This document shows positions 1 through 12,953 of a stretch of 64,000 bases of DNA, in pieces. The notes under the pieces are model-generated. The model worked only from the letters and a program-made list of their open reading frames with translations. It was not told where the DNA came from and did not search any database. The stretch is from Onchocerca volvulus. Lineage: Eukaryota > Nematoda > Chromadorea > Rhabditida > Onchocercidae. The translations under genes were made by a program, and so were the position numbers. Within the stretch, counting starts at the first letter, position 1; every line of letters starts with the position of its first letter. The DNA lies in the NCBI GenBank assembly GCA_000499405.2, contig HG738139.1:12884898-12948897 (forward strand). Reading direction: 5' to 3'.

Positions 1-861
1 AGGAAATCATAAATTGGTTCAAATAATTTTCCCGAACGCTCAAAAAAATATTCTCTTGTATCGGATAAATAACCATTACAACTTTCCACTCGTTCTGCAT
101 GTGTTTCTCGGCAAAAATCAGCTAATAATGATGTTGGACATCGATACTGCAATATCGCATCTGATAAGCAAATTTTATCAATAAATGATGGAAAACTTAA
201 ATGAAAAAAAAAAAAAAAAAACAAAAAAAACAAAATTTGTCACAATGCAATGACTCGTATTATTCGCATTTCAAATAAAATATGCAAATTTGATCCTTGT
301 CAATATACCTGAATGGTTGAATAACGAATGCGAAAATGTGAACCACCAATATTCAGAAGTAAGTGAAAATCGAAGACATTTGTATTTTCAACCAATACCA
401 TTTGCATATCTGTTTCAGAATCACTGAAATATTTCAAAATTTGACATTTTCAAACCATCAATAATCAATTATGACTATTCAAACGATTAATATTAAAGAT
501 ATTAGTAATTGATTTTTCTATCAATGCATCACTTAGAAAGTACATTAAAAAGATTAGGAAGAACTTTAAAATTTGTTCGACTTTAGAATTTTCAGAACAT
601 ATTCTTGATAAGCCATTTAGGCATTTTATTACATTTCATTGACAATAATATTTGCGATTATTTCTCAAAAATCTAAGCAGAAAATTTCAAATTTTTTCGA
701 CGAAAAATAAAAAAGGCATACTTTTTCGCATTAGTCCAGCCAAATTCATTTTTTCGATCAGCATTTGAACGAAATCGCTCATGGGATGAACTTCGATTAA
801 AACCATTATTTCGATGTTTTTCTTCAGGTATTAAATAAGTTGTATTATTTTCATCAGCCAT
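1..861 (-). CDS. Voltage-gated potassium channel, N-terminal T1 domain (partial, runs off left edge)
   Basis: Three exons read on the minus strand: 722-861, 309-423 and 1-146; the junctions keep phase (2, then 0). Start codon at 861 has an in-frame stop upstream. Residues 1-67 are a polar N-terminal tail. Residues about 68-133 match the tetramerisation (T1/BTB-like) domain of Kv channels: NIGG at 71-74 corresponds to the NVGG opening, and CNGY followed by EYFFERSG at 117-124 corresponds to the CDDY...EYFFDRHP signature. The stretch NIGG to IYDF is 63 residues, the same length as in Shaker-type channels, which supports the acceptor chosen at 146/147. T1 domains assemble four subunits in the cytoplasm under the membrane pore. 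The voltage sensor and pore lie outside the window, so the subfamily (a kvs-type nematode channel seems likely) cannot be fixed. Family assignment is from the motifs; the rest is inference. Confidence 0.82.
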
Positions 862-1388
862 CGAAATTAATTTGAGTAGATTGAAAAATAGATTGATAAT
901 ATTTCATGAATCTTCATTCCTAGTAGCACAACCAAAGAAATATCCGGTATTTTCGAGCTTTTCATAACGAAATAATTCTCTTGAGAAGAATGGAGGAAAA
1001 ATATAAGTGATATGGAACAGATGGACAAGCTAATTTCAAGAAGAATGTAATCACATAATTATTGGGAAATTCTTGACTAAATGCATGTCTAATTGTAGTT
1101 AGGAGGCAATAATTAAAAATTATAATTAAAGCTTATGAAAGTAAATGATTATAATAATAGAAGATTAATTATTCGTGCAGCAATTAAAGGTATACATTTT
1201 ACATCGTCGAATATTTTACACAAAATGCATTTATTTCCAGCATTAGCAGTTTCATTTCCGAAATTGAAAAACCAACAAAAAAAAAAATTAATTTTGTTTT
1301 TTTTTTTTTTCAACTCAATGAATTCTCTGACAAAAAGTATTGTTCTTGAATGAATATATAATGAATTCGAGAAACGAAATTGAAACAT

Positions 1389-1525
1389 ATATTGATTAAA
1401 AATTCAATTTGTAAACAAAAAAGAAGCACATCCTTAGAATGATTTATTTATGGCAAATATTGATAAAAAATTCAATTTATAAACAAAAAAAAAGCAAACC
1501 TTTGGAATGATTTATTCATAGCTAT
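1389..1525. repeat. Two-copy tandem repeat, period about 68 bp
   Basis: The segment beginning ATTGATTAAAAATTCAATT at about 1391 recurs at about 1459 with a few substitutions. Both copies end in a GAATGATTTATT-type block. It appears to be a local duplication in intergenic DNA; no function is suggested. Confidence 0.75.
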
Positions 1526-4500
1526 TTCAATGAATAAAAAGAATCATTTTTATGAGTTTAACGACTCATTCTTCGAATGAATTATACATTACTTTTTTTG
1601 CGATAAATTGTTATCAGACAGGAATGAATTTGGCAAAGAAGAAAAATGAAGTAATAAATTTAGCAGAAAATAAAAAATAAGAAAAAAGTAACGTTAGAAA
1701 TCAACGATGATATGTTAATAAGATGTTGTATGCGAAAAACAACATGACTAATTTGCTAATTTTAAATGCCAAATATTTCAGCATTAAATACTTTATTTGC
1801 TTATTTGTGGATAATTTCGAACTTATGGCGTACTTTCAAGTTTATTTATTCTATTGATGATCAGTTAATTGTAATAAAAAAGGTTTTATCTCTGAATTTT
1901 AGTGATTTGATAATAATTGATTAATTTTATTCAAAAATATTTTTAACTTTAATAACAATGGTTACATTATTATTTTGAGAATTTTCTTCAATCAGAGAAG
2001 GAAAATTTTAAAATTCTATTTATTACTACAAATTCTGAAGCGAATGAAGGAGAAAATCGTATAGACGGAATTTCGATCTCATTGCAATCAATCTTTTATC
2101 TTTTTATCTCTAATCCCAATAAATTTAAATTTCACGGACTTTGTTTAATGGATTTTAATTAGGAATGAATAATTACCTTTCAAAATATTTTCTACGAACG
2201 TATTAATTAATGGGATGATAAATTTTCAAAAAATTATATATCCTTAATACGATATTTAATGTAACAGAGCTAATTAGTTAATTAGGCATAGTCGAAGTTG
2301 TCTTTGTGAAATTTTCGAAGAAATTTATTCAAAAGATATGATCAAAAAAAAAAAAAACATGATATCTGTAATATTTTCTCTCTTTTTTTTTTTTTTTTTT
2401 TACCCAGAAAGTTAGTGTGAAATTAAAAATTAGCAACGAATTGGACATTAAAAGAAAAAAAAAAAAAAATATTACTGACCACTTTGGTGTACTGTACCAT
2501 TACGTAAACCGCTACGTAAACGTCCTGCGATCATTATATATTCACTTTGAATAAATATTTCAACATTTCATTAATTGCAATCATTGTGATCAGTAATTTT
2601 GATAGCAATGATAAAATGACTTCATAATAATTTCTTCTTTCATTTATTCATAATATAGCTGAAAAAATTGTCAGTTGATCAAAAAAAAAAAAAATAGTTA
2701 GATTTAATCAGACATATACGCTATCGAATTTTTGAATATAGCATATCGTATTGGCCCTTTATGATTAATTTTCTGAAAGATGGAATTTGCTGAAAAAAAA
2801 TGTATTCAAAATACTGATCATTCTGATGAATATTGATCAAAATATTGAGATCATATGATGGCGAAATTTCTGATCAGAGTCTTCTTGATTTGATCGAATT
2901 TTTTGAATATGTATATCATAACATTTTGATTTTTTCTAATCATCATCATGTTATATTCGTATGAAAAGAAAGCTTATGTAAAAATACGATTATTGCAACT
3001 GTTGAAGTTTGAAAAACAAAGCGATAAGGTTATTCTTTGGAGGATAAAACTAATTAGAGCATTTTCTAGGGAATTCTCATGAGTGGAATGAAGCTCAGCT
3101 TAACATATATCGCTTTTGAAATATTGGCTTTGAAGATTGGTCCGAGATATGAGAAGATAATTTTCGAATGGATAATCATTATTAGTAAACATGATAATAT
3201 AAAACGAAAAAGAAATTCATCAAGCATTTGACACTTTTATATCAATTGTTGTCATTCCGAAATTTTCATAAATTCTAATACTTTTTCACAGTTTAAGTTA
3301 AAAAAAAAAAAAAGAAAAGAAAAACACATGCCAACTCGTTCACGACTAATTTTTTTTGTGACCGAATCGATGGACAAGGACATTATACATTCCTAATTTA
3401 GAAAAAACAAAAAAAAAAAAAGAGACTTTTGAACTTCATTAAATATGTGTACTTGCAGAATTTTTCCATGCAAAAGAGGAAGGAAAAAAAAAAGAAATCA
3501 CAATTTCTAATCCGAAAATGTAAGATTTTTGAACTTCACGAAAAAAGAAAAAAGCAAAAAAGCATACAAAAAATTGTCTGGAATATGATTGTACATATAT
3601 ATTAAAAAAATATGTATATCTTTCGAAATGAAACATTTCGGGAAATAATAAGAAAAAAAAAAATATCGAAATGAGAGATCTCGGAAAAAGAAAAAAGTGG
3701 AAAATTGGATAGATAGACAAAGACTAAAAGATTGAGCTAATATTGAAACTTGAATGTAATTAAATCGTCGTGATTTTTTTTCTAATCCAAAAATCATATA
3801 TGTGCATATATAAATTGAAGTCACTTCATTATCATCGATTGTTGACTTCAATAGTTGGTTGAATTTCCGAGTCTGAGCGGTTAATTTAATAAATGAATTT
3901 AATTATTGGAAAATTTTTTCGTATGCTTGTTGAAAAACAAAATGTTCTATTTCCAACTTCTCTAGAATCCTTGCGACAATCTTGTGGACTAGTTTTATAA
4001 ATGCATCATAGAAGCAAACTTTTGCGAATATTCTGAAAGGCTTAAAAAGTTTTTTTTTTTTCTGTAGCTATGAAATTGCAAAAAAATTAATTGTTGCAAA
4101 AAAACATGTTGGAATATATTTTTCGAAACATCGATAAAGCGGAGATTATTTCATTTGTAAATTAGCTTTTACAGCTAATTTAACGAGTCATTTTAATCAT
4201 CGAAAAGGAATGAATAGATGACTGATGAATTTCCAGCATTAGTGATATCAAAAGATAAAAAATTGATTTTTGAAAACCTATAATCAACTTCTCGATGAGG
4301 ATACTACAATTATTCAGATAGCAAATGAAACATCTGAAATTGTATTCATCAAATTCTGTCGCAGATATCTGACAAATATCAGATTCTATCGTTTCTTCTG
4401 ATCTTCTGATCTGAATCGCAAATTAATTTTGCATTTTTTTTTCTTCACATTGGAATGGAAATTGTGATGGCTGAAATTATTAAAAATTAATTAACTCATT

Positions 4501-6331
4501 TGGATGAATGATTAATTTCATAAAATTATTTTTAAAAGGATTATCTCTGAAATGATTTTAATTTTCGAAAAAATTAAAAATCAACGAAAGATCTTTTGGC
4601 AATGCTCTCCAAGTTTCCTTATGTGCATGCTTTCTAGTAAATGATGGATGTTTTTTTGATGAACTATCGAAAAAAAAAATTCTTTTTTTCGTGAGAATTT
4701 ATTTATCGCTGTGGTTATCTGAGAAAACTTTTTATGCTAGAAAGCTATCGTCTTTCTTCTTCTTTTTTTTTTTTTTTTTTTCTTAAAGTTTTTTGGTTTT
4801 CTTAAAAAAATTTGGTAATTTGAAAGTGAAATTTGAAAAATTTACAAAATTCTATTATCCATTCCTTTTTTATCTTACATGTTAATTTAAGTGGTCAATT
4901 TTTTTTTCAAAAAAAAAAATAAAGCAGAAGTTTTCAAACATCTTTTTTTTGTAACTTTTTCTTTTCTTTTTTTTTTCACAAAAAAGTTTTATTCTTCAAA
5001 ATAAGAGCATGCGGAACAAAAAATGCCTATAAAAAAATACGACGTACTTCAGATTATTGGAAATTAAACGAGAATAAAAAAATTTTGCAAAATCTTTCTT
5101 TCTTATGAAGAAATAAGAGAACATTTCAATTTTTTAAACACCAAAAATCTATAAAAGCTTATTGTTAAAAAATTGAGTTAAATGGAGAAAATTCTAGGAA
5201 AAAAATGAAAAAAGAAAAAAAACAAGTTTTTATGTAAAAAAAAAAAAACACGCCATTTTTTTTTTATTATACTAAAAATCTATAAATTATTGCTAGGGGA
5301 TTTAATTAAGTGAAGAAAATTGGTAGAAAGAAAAAGTGTTGAAAAGTGAAGTAAGAAAAGATGAAATATTGGCGAGCAGAAAAGTTTGGTTTTTAATTTT
5401 GCTAAAAAAGATATGAATTTTTGATTGCTTTTATTTCGAATAAAATGTTTATAATTTTTCGTTGACATAAATTTTTATTCATATACATATATCTTATAAA
5501 ATAAGTATAAATATAAATAAACAAATATTATATATGCAATTTAAGTAATTTTAGTTTATAATAAAAGAAAGATTTTGCTTGAAAATTCCTTTATACAATG
5601 GATTAAAAATCAACAAATATTTTCTTAGCGAAGTTTTGCCTAAATGAATTACGAATCAATAATGCTGTCTCAAGAAAAATATTAATTATTCATTCAAACA
5701 ATGGCAAAAATCTAAAAATAAATTACTTCATTCATTTCTAGGATGACTTTTGATTTTCAAGATATATTACACATGCTGATTATGTAAACAGGACTTTTGC
5801 ATTATGCTCAATAATTTAATTAAAAAAAAAAAAAAAAATATGTAAGGAAAAAAATATTTTAATAATTCAAGATATTTTAATAACTAAATAAATGTCGTTT
5901 CCGCTCATTTTTCTCTTTCTCTTTTTTTTTTTTTTTTTCAAATTATTTCTTTCTTATAAGCTATAATAAAAATTATTAATTGTGCAAAATTATTAAATAG
6001 AGCAAAAATTTTGCTTCTTATGTAATTTATCCTTAGAAATTAAATGAATATTTGAATTATTTTAATGATTTTTACGAGATAAATGCGATATGCGATATTG
6101 TCGATTTAGTCAAATAAGTAAGGCATACAATAAATCTTATTTCAATCTTTTTTTTAAACTTTTTTCAAAAAAAAGATATAAATTTTATGATATTACTTGG
6201 TTATGTTAAGTTACATTTAATATGATAGCGATTTCTGAACATAAAAAGAAATTGCAAGGAATATTTTCAGATTGATAATAAATGAATTCGATGCAATTAA
6301 CGGAAGATTCCTCTGTTCCTTGCAATAATAC

Positions 6332-6433
6332 GTACTTTTGATGACCTCTGACCCCTCTGTTTCATTCTGTCTTTCTGCTTTGTTTAAGAAGAAGATAAAA
6401 TGGAACAGAGGTCATATAGGTCATAGTAAGTAC
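6332..6433. repeat. 102-nt imperfect inverted repeat (hairpin)
   Basis: Two 42-nt arms (6332-6373 and 6392-6433) are complementary at about 31 of 42 positions and flank an 18-nt loop. Both outer ends are GTACTT/AAGTAC. The stem is markedly richer in G+C than its surroundings, with TGACCTCTGACC in the left arm pairing with a TGACCT-containing right arm. The structure could be a small non-coding RNA precursor or a remnant of a foldback element. Nothing here proves transcription. Confidence 0.6.
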
Positions 6434-9400
6434 ATATTAAGTATCAATTATACATAAGACTATACTTCCATCAATCATCAACGTTTGTTAGAAAAAAAAA
6501 AAAAAAATGCTAAAAATAATACTATTACCAAAAATATTAATGATAGGTTTATAAAAAATCAAATTTGTTAAATTAATATAAAAATTTCAAGAACAATCAA
6601 TAATAAATTCAAAAACGGTAAAGCAAAAAATTAGTTGATATAAAAATCGATTTTTTTTAAAATCTATTTCTTAGTATAAGCTATTCGAGTGGTTTCAAAA
6701 ACAGGAAATTCATATTATTGAAAGATGATGGATGGAAGAATAATTGCGATGGTTTGATAAAAAAGGAAAAAATCCAATTATTTCGTGGCATAATTAAACT
6801 TTTTTAATTGTAATACAAGGTTGCTGCAAATGTTACGAAAAAAAAAAAAAAAATTGAAAAAATGATTGAAGCATGTAAGACAAAAGTGTTAGAAAATGAG
6901 AAATTGAATTATTTTTGTTCAATTTTATAAAATGCGACAATTTAGTAGGCATAGAAAATTCACATAATTTTTACACCAAGTCTTCTCATTTTTGTTTGCC
7001 ATTTTTGGCTTTCATTTTCTCATCTATTCAAGAACAAAGACGAAAAAAAAAAAGTTTGTTCAAGTTTATTTAGGAAATGAATACCAGAATTCATTTCATT
7101 AAAATGGAATTTTATTGCAGTCTGAGAAAACAGTAGAAAATAATATTTTGTAATAATTAGAACTGAAATGTATTTAATGAATCTCATAAATTAAATAATG
7201 TAAAAATTTCTCACACTGAATATTTCATCAATTCAAATTATTCAAAATTAAATTCTAAAAAATTAGTTATAGAATTCAATTCGCAATTAGTTTTCTTCAT
7301 ATAATTTAAATTTGAATATTACAACGCTTTTCTGATCCTTAATTATAAACAATTAATTAATTATTCAGAAATCCCGAAGCTCAGTTTTTGCTTGAATCCA
7401 TTGTTAATCGAGAAATTTACAAAATCTCAATATCTCATAATTAATTATACTTCAAAATTTGCTGTAATCTGTTCCAAAAGTACCATGACAAAAAACGCGG
7501 TCCGACCATACAATTTACGGCCCTATTTGGAGTGAATCAGTTGCTTGCCCTCCTGTCTTATTGTTTTTTTTTTTTTATTTAATTTGATGCAACTGATGAA
7601 AATATGGCTCAATTCCTCGATTAGTTTTGATAAGTCACATCATCTATTCTGTTTTGCGTGAAAATCTCAAAAATATAATTTTGCATCTAATTGAAATTTG
7701 AATTGTCCATTTTTTTTTTTTTTTTCATTTCTGCAACAATCATTCGATAAATCAGTTTTAAATTTTTTTATACAGCAGAATGAAATTTAAATTTAAAACG
7801 ATTTATCGATTGATTTTCTGATGCCAAATAGCATAGAAAAATTTGAAGTTTGCCAAAAATTACAACGTGAATCTTTTTTTTTCTCCCTTTGTTATGCTGC
7901 ACGAAATTTTGCAGAAAAAAAAAATTTATAAACTAACTAGAAATTCAACATAAGTTGATTTTGTAAAAGCTATAATTCAACAACGATTGAAATTATAAAT
8001 ATGAAAACTTAATATCATCACAAAAATTTGACAGATTTAACGATTTTCTTTCAAGATTTCACAAGTAGGATCGGTAAACAAAATTATCATTAGTTTGTGA
8101 TTGTAACAAATAGATGTTAAAAAAGAAAAGAAAAAATGAATCCTGTACATTTAAAAACAAAAACAAATTCTTTACTTTATTGTTCATATTACTTATTTAT
8201 TTATAAACTTTATAAATTTAAAACATAAATTTGATATTTAAATAAAATTTACAAGCAATACAAACAAATAAATAAATGGTGACACTAATTAATCTGAAAT
8301 TCCTAGATAGAAATCAAATTATCATATTTTAAATTCGAAATACCACAATTTTTTTTTCTCTTTTCTTTTTTAGTATCGCAAAATATAATAGTTTCGTGAA
8401 GTAACTTAATTTGAAAAATTCGAATAGTTGATATTTTCAAAGTGGAATTTTTCTAATAAATTAATGTCTGGCTCAAAAAAAAAAGAAAAAAGAAATCATC
8501 CATCATCAGATGGCATCAATAAACAAAGCTGGGATGATGTTACAGCTGTGTCATATTGTTGCTCTGAATCTTGAATTTATATTTCGAATTTATATTTCAA
8601 ATTTAATCAAATCTCGATTGGTCGAAGAAATCGAATTATTGAATTGATTTATTTGAGAATTTCAGATTAATTTTGTCATATTTATGTTTTTTCTTTTTTT
8701 TTTTTTTTAAATATTACTCGATGCCTTATTATATAATTTTCAAACAAAGTAATGGATTTCTTTATATATACATCAAATTTGATATAGTTGCATTCAGTGA
8801 TATTTCAAATCACAACAAAATTCAAGACTAGTGATTTTTTTTTTTTTTTTAACCAAAAAGATTAAGAAATCTAAAAAATGAAAAAGTGAAAGATTAGTAA
8901 TTGATAACTAAACCTTGGTGTAATCTAGTAAATATTTTCTCAATTTGAAAGTAAAACAGCAAATGTCATTAAATTGGCCAAAAAAATGGCTACTTTCTAA
9001 TAATATCCCACTTTAAATATATTTTAAATGGCGTACAAAAAAAAAAAAAAAAAATCTTCTTAACATTCTTTTGATAAGAAATCCGATTATATTTATAATA
9101 CAATCAGTGGAATGCATTTAAATTATGAAGCAAAGATGCAAAATTTATTTCCAAAAATATGAAATACATGAAAAAAGCAAAAGTTCGAGATTTCCGATGA
9201 TATTTGTTTAAAAAATTTCTTGCAGATGTCATTCTTTCTAACTTCAAATAATATACGACGAAAAAAAGTGCTATAATGACAATAAATTTCGATGGAAATA
9301 TTTTTGACAAATTTTTTGCAAAATTAAAAATATTGCAAGACGATCATTGAATTAGTTATAACGATTTAAATTAGAATATTTCTCTTATATTTTGCATCTA

Positions 9401-9453
9401 TTTCGAAAAATAAGCATTAAGCTTCAAAAAATTAAGCATAATGAGTCATTATT

Positions 9454-9577
9454 AATTCCTAATTAGTATTTGAAAATAAACTAGATAAGCTGAATTAATT
9501 CCTAATTAGTATTTCAAAATAAACTAGATAAGCTAAATCAATTTCTAATTAGTATTTGAAAATAAACTAGATAAGCC
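9454..9577. repeat. Three-copy tandem repeat, 43-bp unit
   Basis: The unit contains CTAATTAGTATTTGAAAATA followed by AACTAGATAAGC. Copies start at 9454, 9497 and 9540, so the period is exactly 43 bp, with only a few substitutions between copies. The array is intergenic and far from any recognised exon. Confidence 0.9.
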
Positions 9578-11405
9578 TGAATTCTTACAGCAAGAAATGA
9601 AATAACTGATAATTTAACTTATTTATGTAGTCGGTTAATTTTTTTGAAATGAACGGAAAATTAATACCATTGCCAAACTATCATTTTGAAGTTTTATCCT
9701 CATTTTGAAGCTACAATTATGATGAATCGATCGCGAATTTGTATTTGAAAATATACGCAATTAAATTGAGGAAAAAACTTAATTCATTTAATTTTTCATT
9801 TCTTATATAATTCAATTCTGTTTCTGCAAATACATCATCCACCTTTGAAAAAGTCATCTTAATTAATACTTAAGCTAAATTATTATTCATCAAAATTTGC
9901 ATTAAAAAAAAGTGATAAGAATTATTTTTGATAATGAAATTGATAAATTAAAAAAACCAAGTAATCAATCAATAGAATGGAAAATTTTTCAATTATCATG
10001 CATTGTTCTTCAGATATTTGCGTGACAATTGAAATTTTTTTCCTGTTTTAAGGCATAAATTTATAAAAATATTAATAAAATGAAATAGCAATTTGAAGTA
10101 TTGCATGTTTTCAAAGATTACAAGAATTAGTATTCTTTTACTTTCTTACTCGAATTAATATCATAAATAATCATAATAAATTGAGCACTATTCAATATTA
10201 AGATAAGCATGGCTTATTTTTTTAGTATTATCAAGATAAGCTCGGTTATTTATCATTTGCTACTAAGACTAGCAAAGAATATTCTCGAAAGGGAAAAAAA
10301 TAGGTTAAATAGGATAAAATACGACTCTATCTTCGTAAATAAGGAAAAGAAATTTCCGTATCGCTAAATAATGTTTGTTTTATAAAAAAAAAAATAGAAG
10401 AAATTCTATATGTTCTCAAAAAATTAAACCATTTAAGGTGCTTTTTTTTTTTTTTTTAAACTTTTTAAAAAAATGACGTTTTCATCCTTTGAGAAGAAAA
10501 AATTTAAAGCTTCTTTTCAGGAATAAATAAAACTTTGCTATGTACATATATGTTACTTTTTTTGCAAATAAAGAAAAACTATTGATAAATTTTGTAAATT
10601 TTTTGAAAAAAATTTTCATCAAAGAGAAAGAAAGCTAATATGTTCAAAAAGCTATTAACAAAATTTTCAACAACTATTAGACCGAAATTTTTTACATTAA
10701 AAAAAAATGTTTTTTTTTAAATTGAAAATGATGTTGATAAAGTGAAATAATTTCAACCAAAAGCATCATTGACTTAAGAAAATTTTTTGATTGATGAGAT
10801 TTTCGCGAACAAATGGTACCATATTACACTATTATCATCAAGAATAGTTGAAAATTACTAAACGATTTTGTCTTTTTCTTTTTTTTTTTTTCCTTGTGAT
10901 GATAGAATGAAAAGATATAAATTTTTAGTTTTATATATTTTTTTTTTTTTTTTTTGGAAAAATACAATTATTGAAGCAAAACATTCATAATTTCATACCT
11001 TTTTTGCACGCAATATTTCAGTTATAATTAATCATTCTCAAGCATTTTTTTTTTTTTTAATATCATTTTCATAAAAAAAAAAGCAATTATATCATGCAAA
11101 AAATTACTTTTATAATATTTTCAGATTAGATTTTTGAAAAAAAGAGAAAAGAAAAAGAACAACAACAACAATCATTTTAAACTTTTCAGTGGCTTATTTT
11201 AAAATATGTAATGGAAGTATTTTCGTGCAGTTTAAGAATTCAAAAATCATCATTTTCACTTTCATTAAACATTAAATTCAATAACTTCAGTTATTTATTG
11301 TTAAAATTCATTAAGTTTGAGGTAATAGAATTGTTTGAGATAAGGCGCAATTTATTCAGAATATGCGATTTTATTTTTGCTGATTTTACCTTTTCTTTTT
11401 TTTCA

Positions 11406-11490
11406 GTTTTAACTTAAGCTTAAGCTTTAAGTTGAGTTTTTACTTAAGCTCAAATTTTAACTTGAGTTTTAACTTAAGCTAAAACTCAAG
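11406..11490. repeat. Short tandem repeat with ACTTAAGCT core, about 29-30 bp period
   Basis: GTTTTAACTTAAGCT or a one-base variant begins at 11406, 11436 and 11465. The core CTTAAG is itself palindromic and neighbouring copies are partly inverted relative to each other (AAGCTTAAGC), so the block can also fold on itself. Confidence 0.75.
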
Positions 11491-11827
11491 ATAATAAAAT
11501 CAAGAAGGTGAAATTTTGAAAAATAAGTTCGTTAACAAAATTCATATAAGAAAGAAAAAATGAAAGGAAAATTAAATTTACAGCTCGGAAAAATATTCTA
11601 AGTACTATAAGCACATTCTATAATTGCATTTTCAACTAACTGCCGTTTACATAGCTTGAAAATTTTATCCAATCTTGAATTTTGATTACTTTAAAATTTC
11701 GATTTTGATTAAAGTAATAACCATTATCATCCATTTATTGCTGAAAGCCATGTGCAAGTGATAACTAAATAACGCTCTAGAAAAAGTTCCAACTTTTACA
11801 ATTATTCAGTAAAAATTAAAAAAAAAG

Positions 11828-11878
11828 TCGATGAATCTTAAAAAGTTACCTAAAAACTAACTTTGTAAGATTCATCGA
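11828..11878. repeat. 51-nt near-perfect hairpin
   Basis: Arms of 21 nt (11828-11848 and 11858-11878) pair with a single mismatch and enclose a 9-nt loop. Flanking A and T runs extend the stem by a few pairs to roughly 60 nt in total, which is the size class of nematode pre-microRNAs. It lies about 1.1 kb upstream of the small secreted-protein gene. No mature product can be inferred from sequence alone. Confidence 0.6.
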
Positions 11879-12953
11879 TTTTTATCTTATGATCCGAATA
11901 TTCAACAGATTTAATCATCCAAATTATTGTTTCAAATAACCCTCATTTATAATCGATTGAATTTTCACAATGAACTAATAAAAGTTAAGATGTTTGTAAA
12001 AAGTTGAAGTTTGTGCATATTAGCGCATTTTGTGGTATATATTTTAACAAATATTTGCGATTTTCTTGATTTATTAAGCATGTTTTTCCTACCATGACAG
12101 GTTTGAATTATCATAAAATTTTTATGTGAAAAAAATATAGAATAAATGAAAGGATATTTTATGTTAAAATATAAAATAAATAAAAAAAAAAGAAATGTAA
12201 AAAGTTATATTTTGAATCTTTATCCAATTAATTCGTCTTCATTATTTCAAGAAAATTAATGACAACAATTCATGAGCATGCATCACTTGAAAAATAAGTA
12301 GAAATAATTTTTTTTTTTTGTCAGTAATTGGTTATAACAAAAAGTGTAAAAAAAAAAAAGAAAAATTTGCTATCATCGATGGTGATAACAAAAAGGAGCC
12401 AAAAAATAAAGGAAGAAAAATGAAACTGAAAAATAACTGATATCTATCATTAGCTACGATTGATAATAATAGATCAAACTGATTGGACAATAATTAATCA
12501 AATTTATCATTAGTGTTTGTTGTATTGAAAAGTGTAAAAAAAAAAAAAAAAAACGGAAGAAAATTTTGGCTTTATCATTCAACTTCATTTTGTAGAAATG
12601 GTTAAAGTTTATAAATGAAATTTTATCTAAAAGAAAATTGTATCTAAATTTAAGTTTAAGATTTAGCGAATCTGTGGGAATCTGAATTTGAATCACATTA
12701 AAAAAAACAAATTTTATTTTCAATTTTTATGACGAATTTATGTATTACTCATTGATTTCTTCTTCTTCAACTATGTTTTTTGAAAAATTTGGGCATAAAA
12801 TAACATGGCATTTTGTGTTATTTTGTTAAAAAAATTTTTGCACTTTCCTGGGTTAGCATTGAGACTTTTAAATGATCAACGATACTCAAGAAAATGTTTC
12901 TTTCAAATATATCTTAAATAGTCGAAATAATTAATTGCTTCTTATCATTCATC

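Larger units (their letters stand above)
862..12953. other. 12-kb intergenic region without a convincing gene
   Basis: This stretch separates two divergently transcribed genes (the potassium channel on minus, the small secreted protein on plus), so it should contain both promoters. It is mostly A/T homopolymer-rich sequence in which open frames are short and biased to Phe, Lys and Asn, as expected by chance. Listed separately are a 68-bp duplication, a 102-nt hairpin, a 43-bp triplicate, a cttaagct-containing repeat and a 51-nt hairpin. Small less A+T-rich patches at about 2480-2525, 3020-3230 and 7480-7560 are discussed as findings. Confidence 0.6.

Noticed and set aside
147..200. Extending the third potassium-channel exon leftwards (in transcript sense) to a TTTAAG acceptor at about 200
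   Set aside because: That would add residues and break phase 0; the acceptor at 146/147 gives a T1 domain of exactly the family length.
3439..3851. Minus-strand open frames of 93 and 114 codons dominated by Phe, Ser and Tyr
   Set aside because: They come from A-rich DNA with poly-Phe stretches, overlap each other in different frames and have no conserved motif or acceptor; expected by chance at this base composition.
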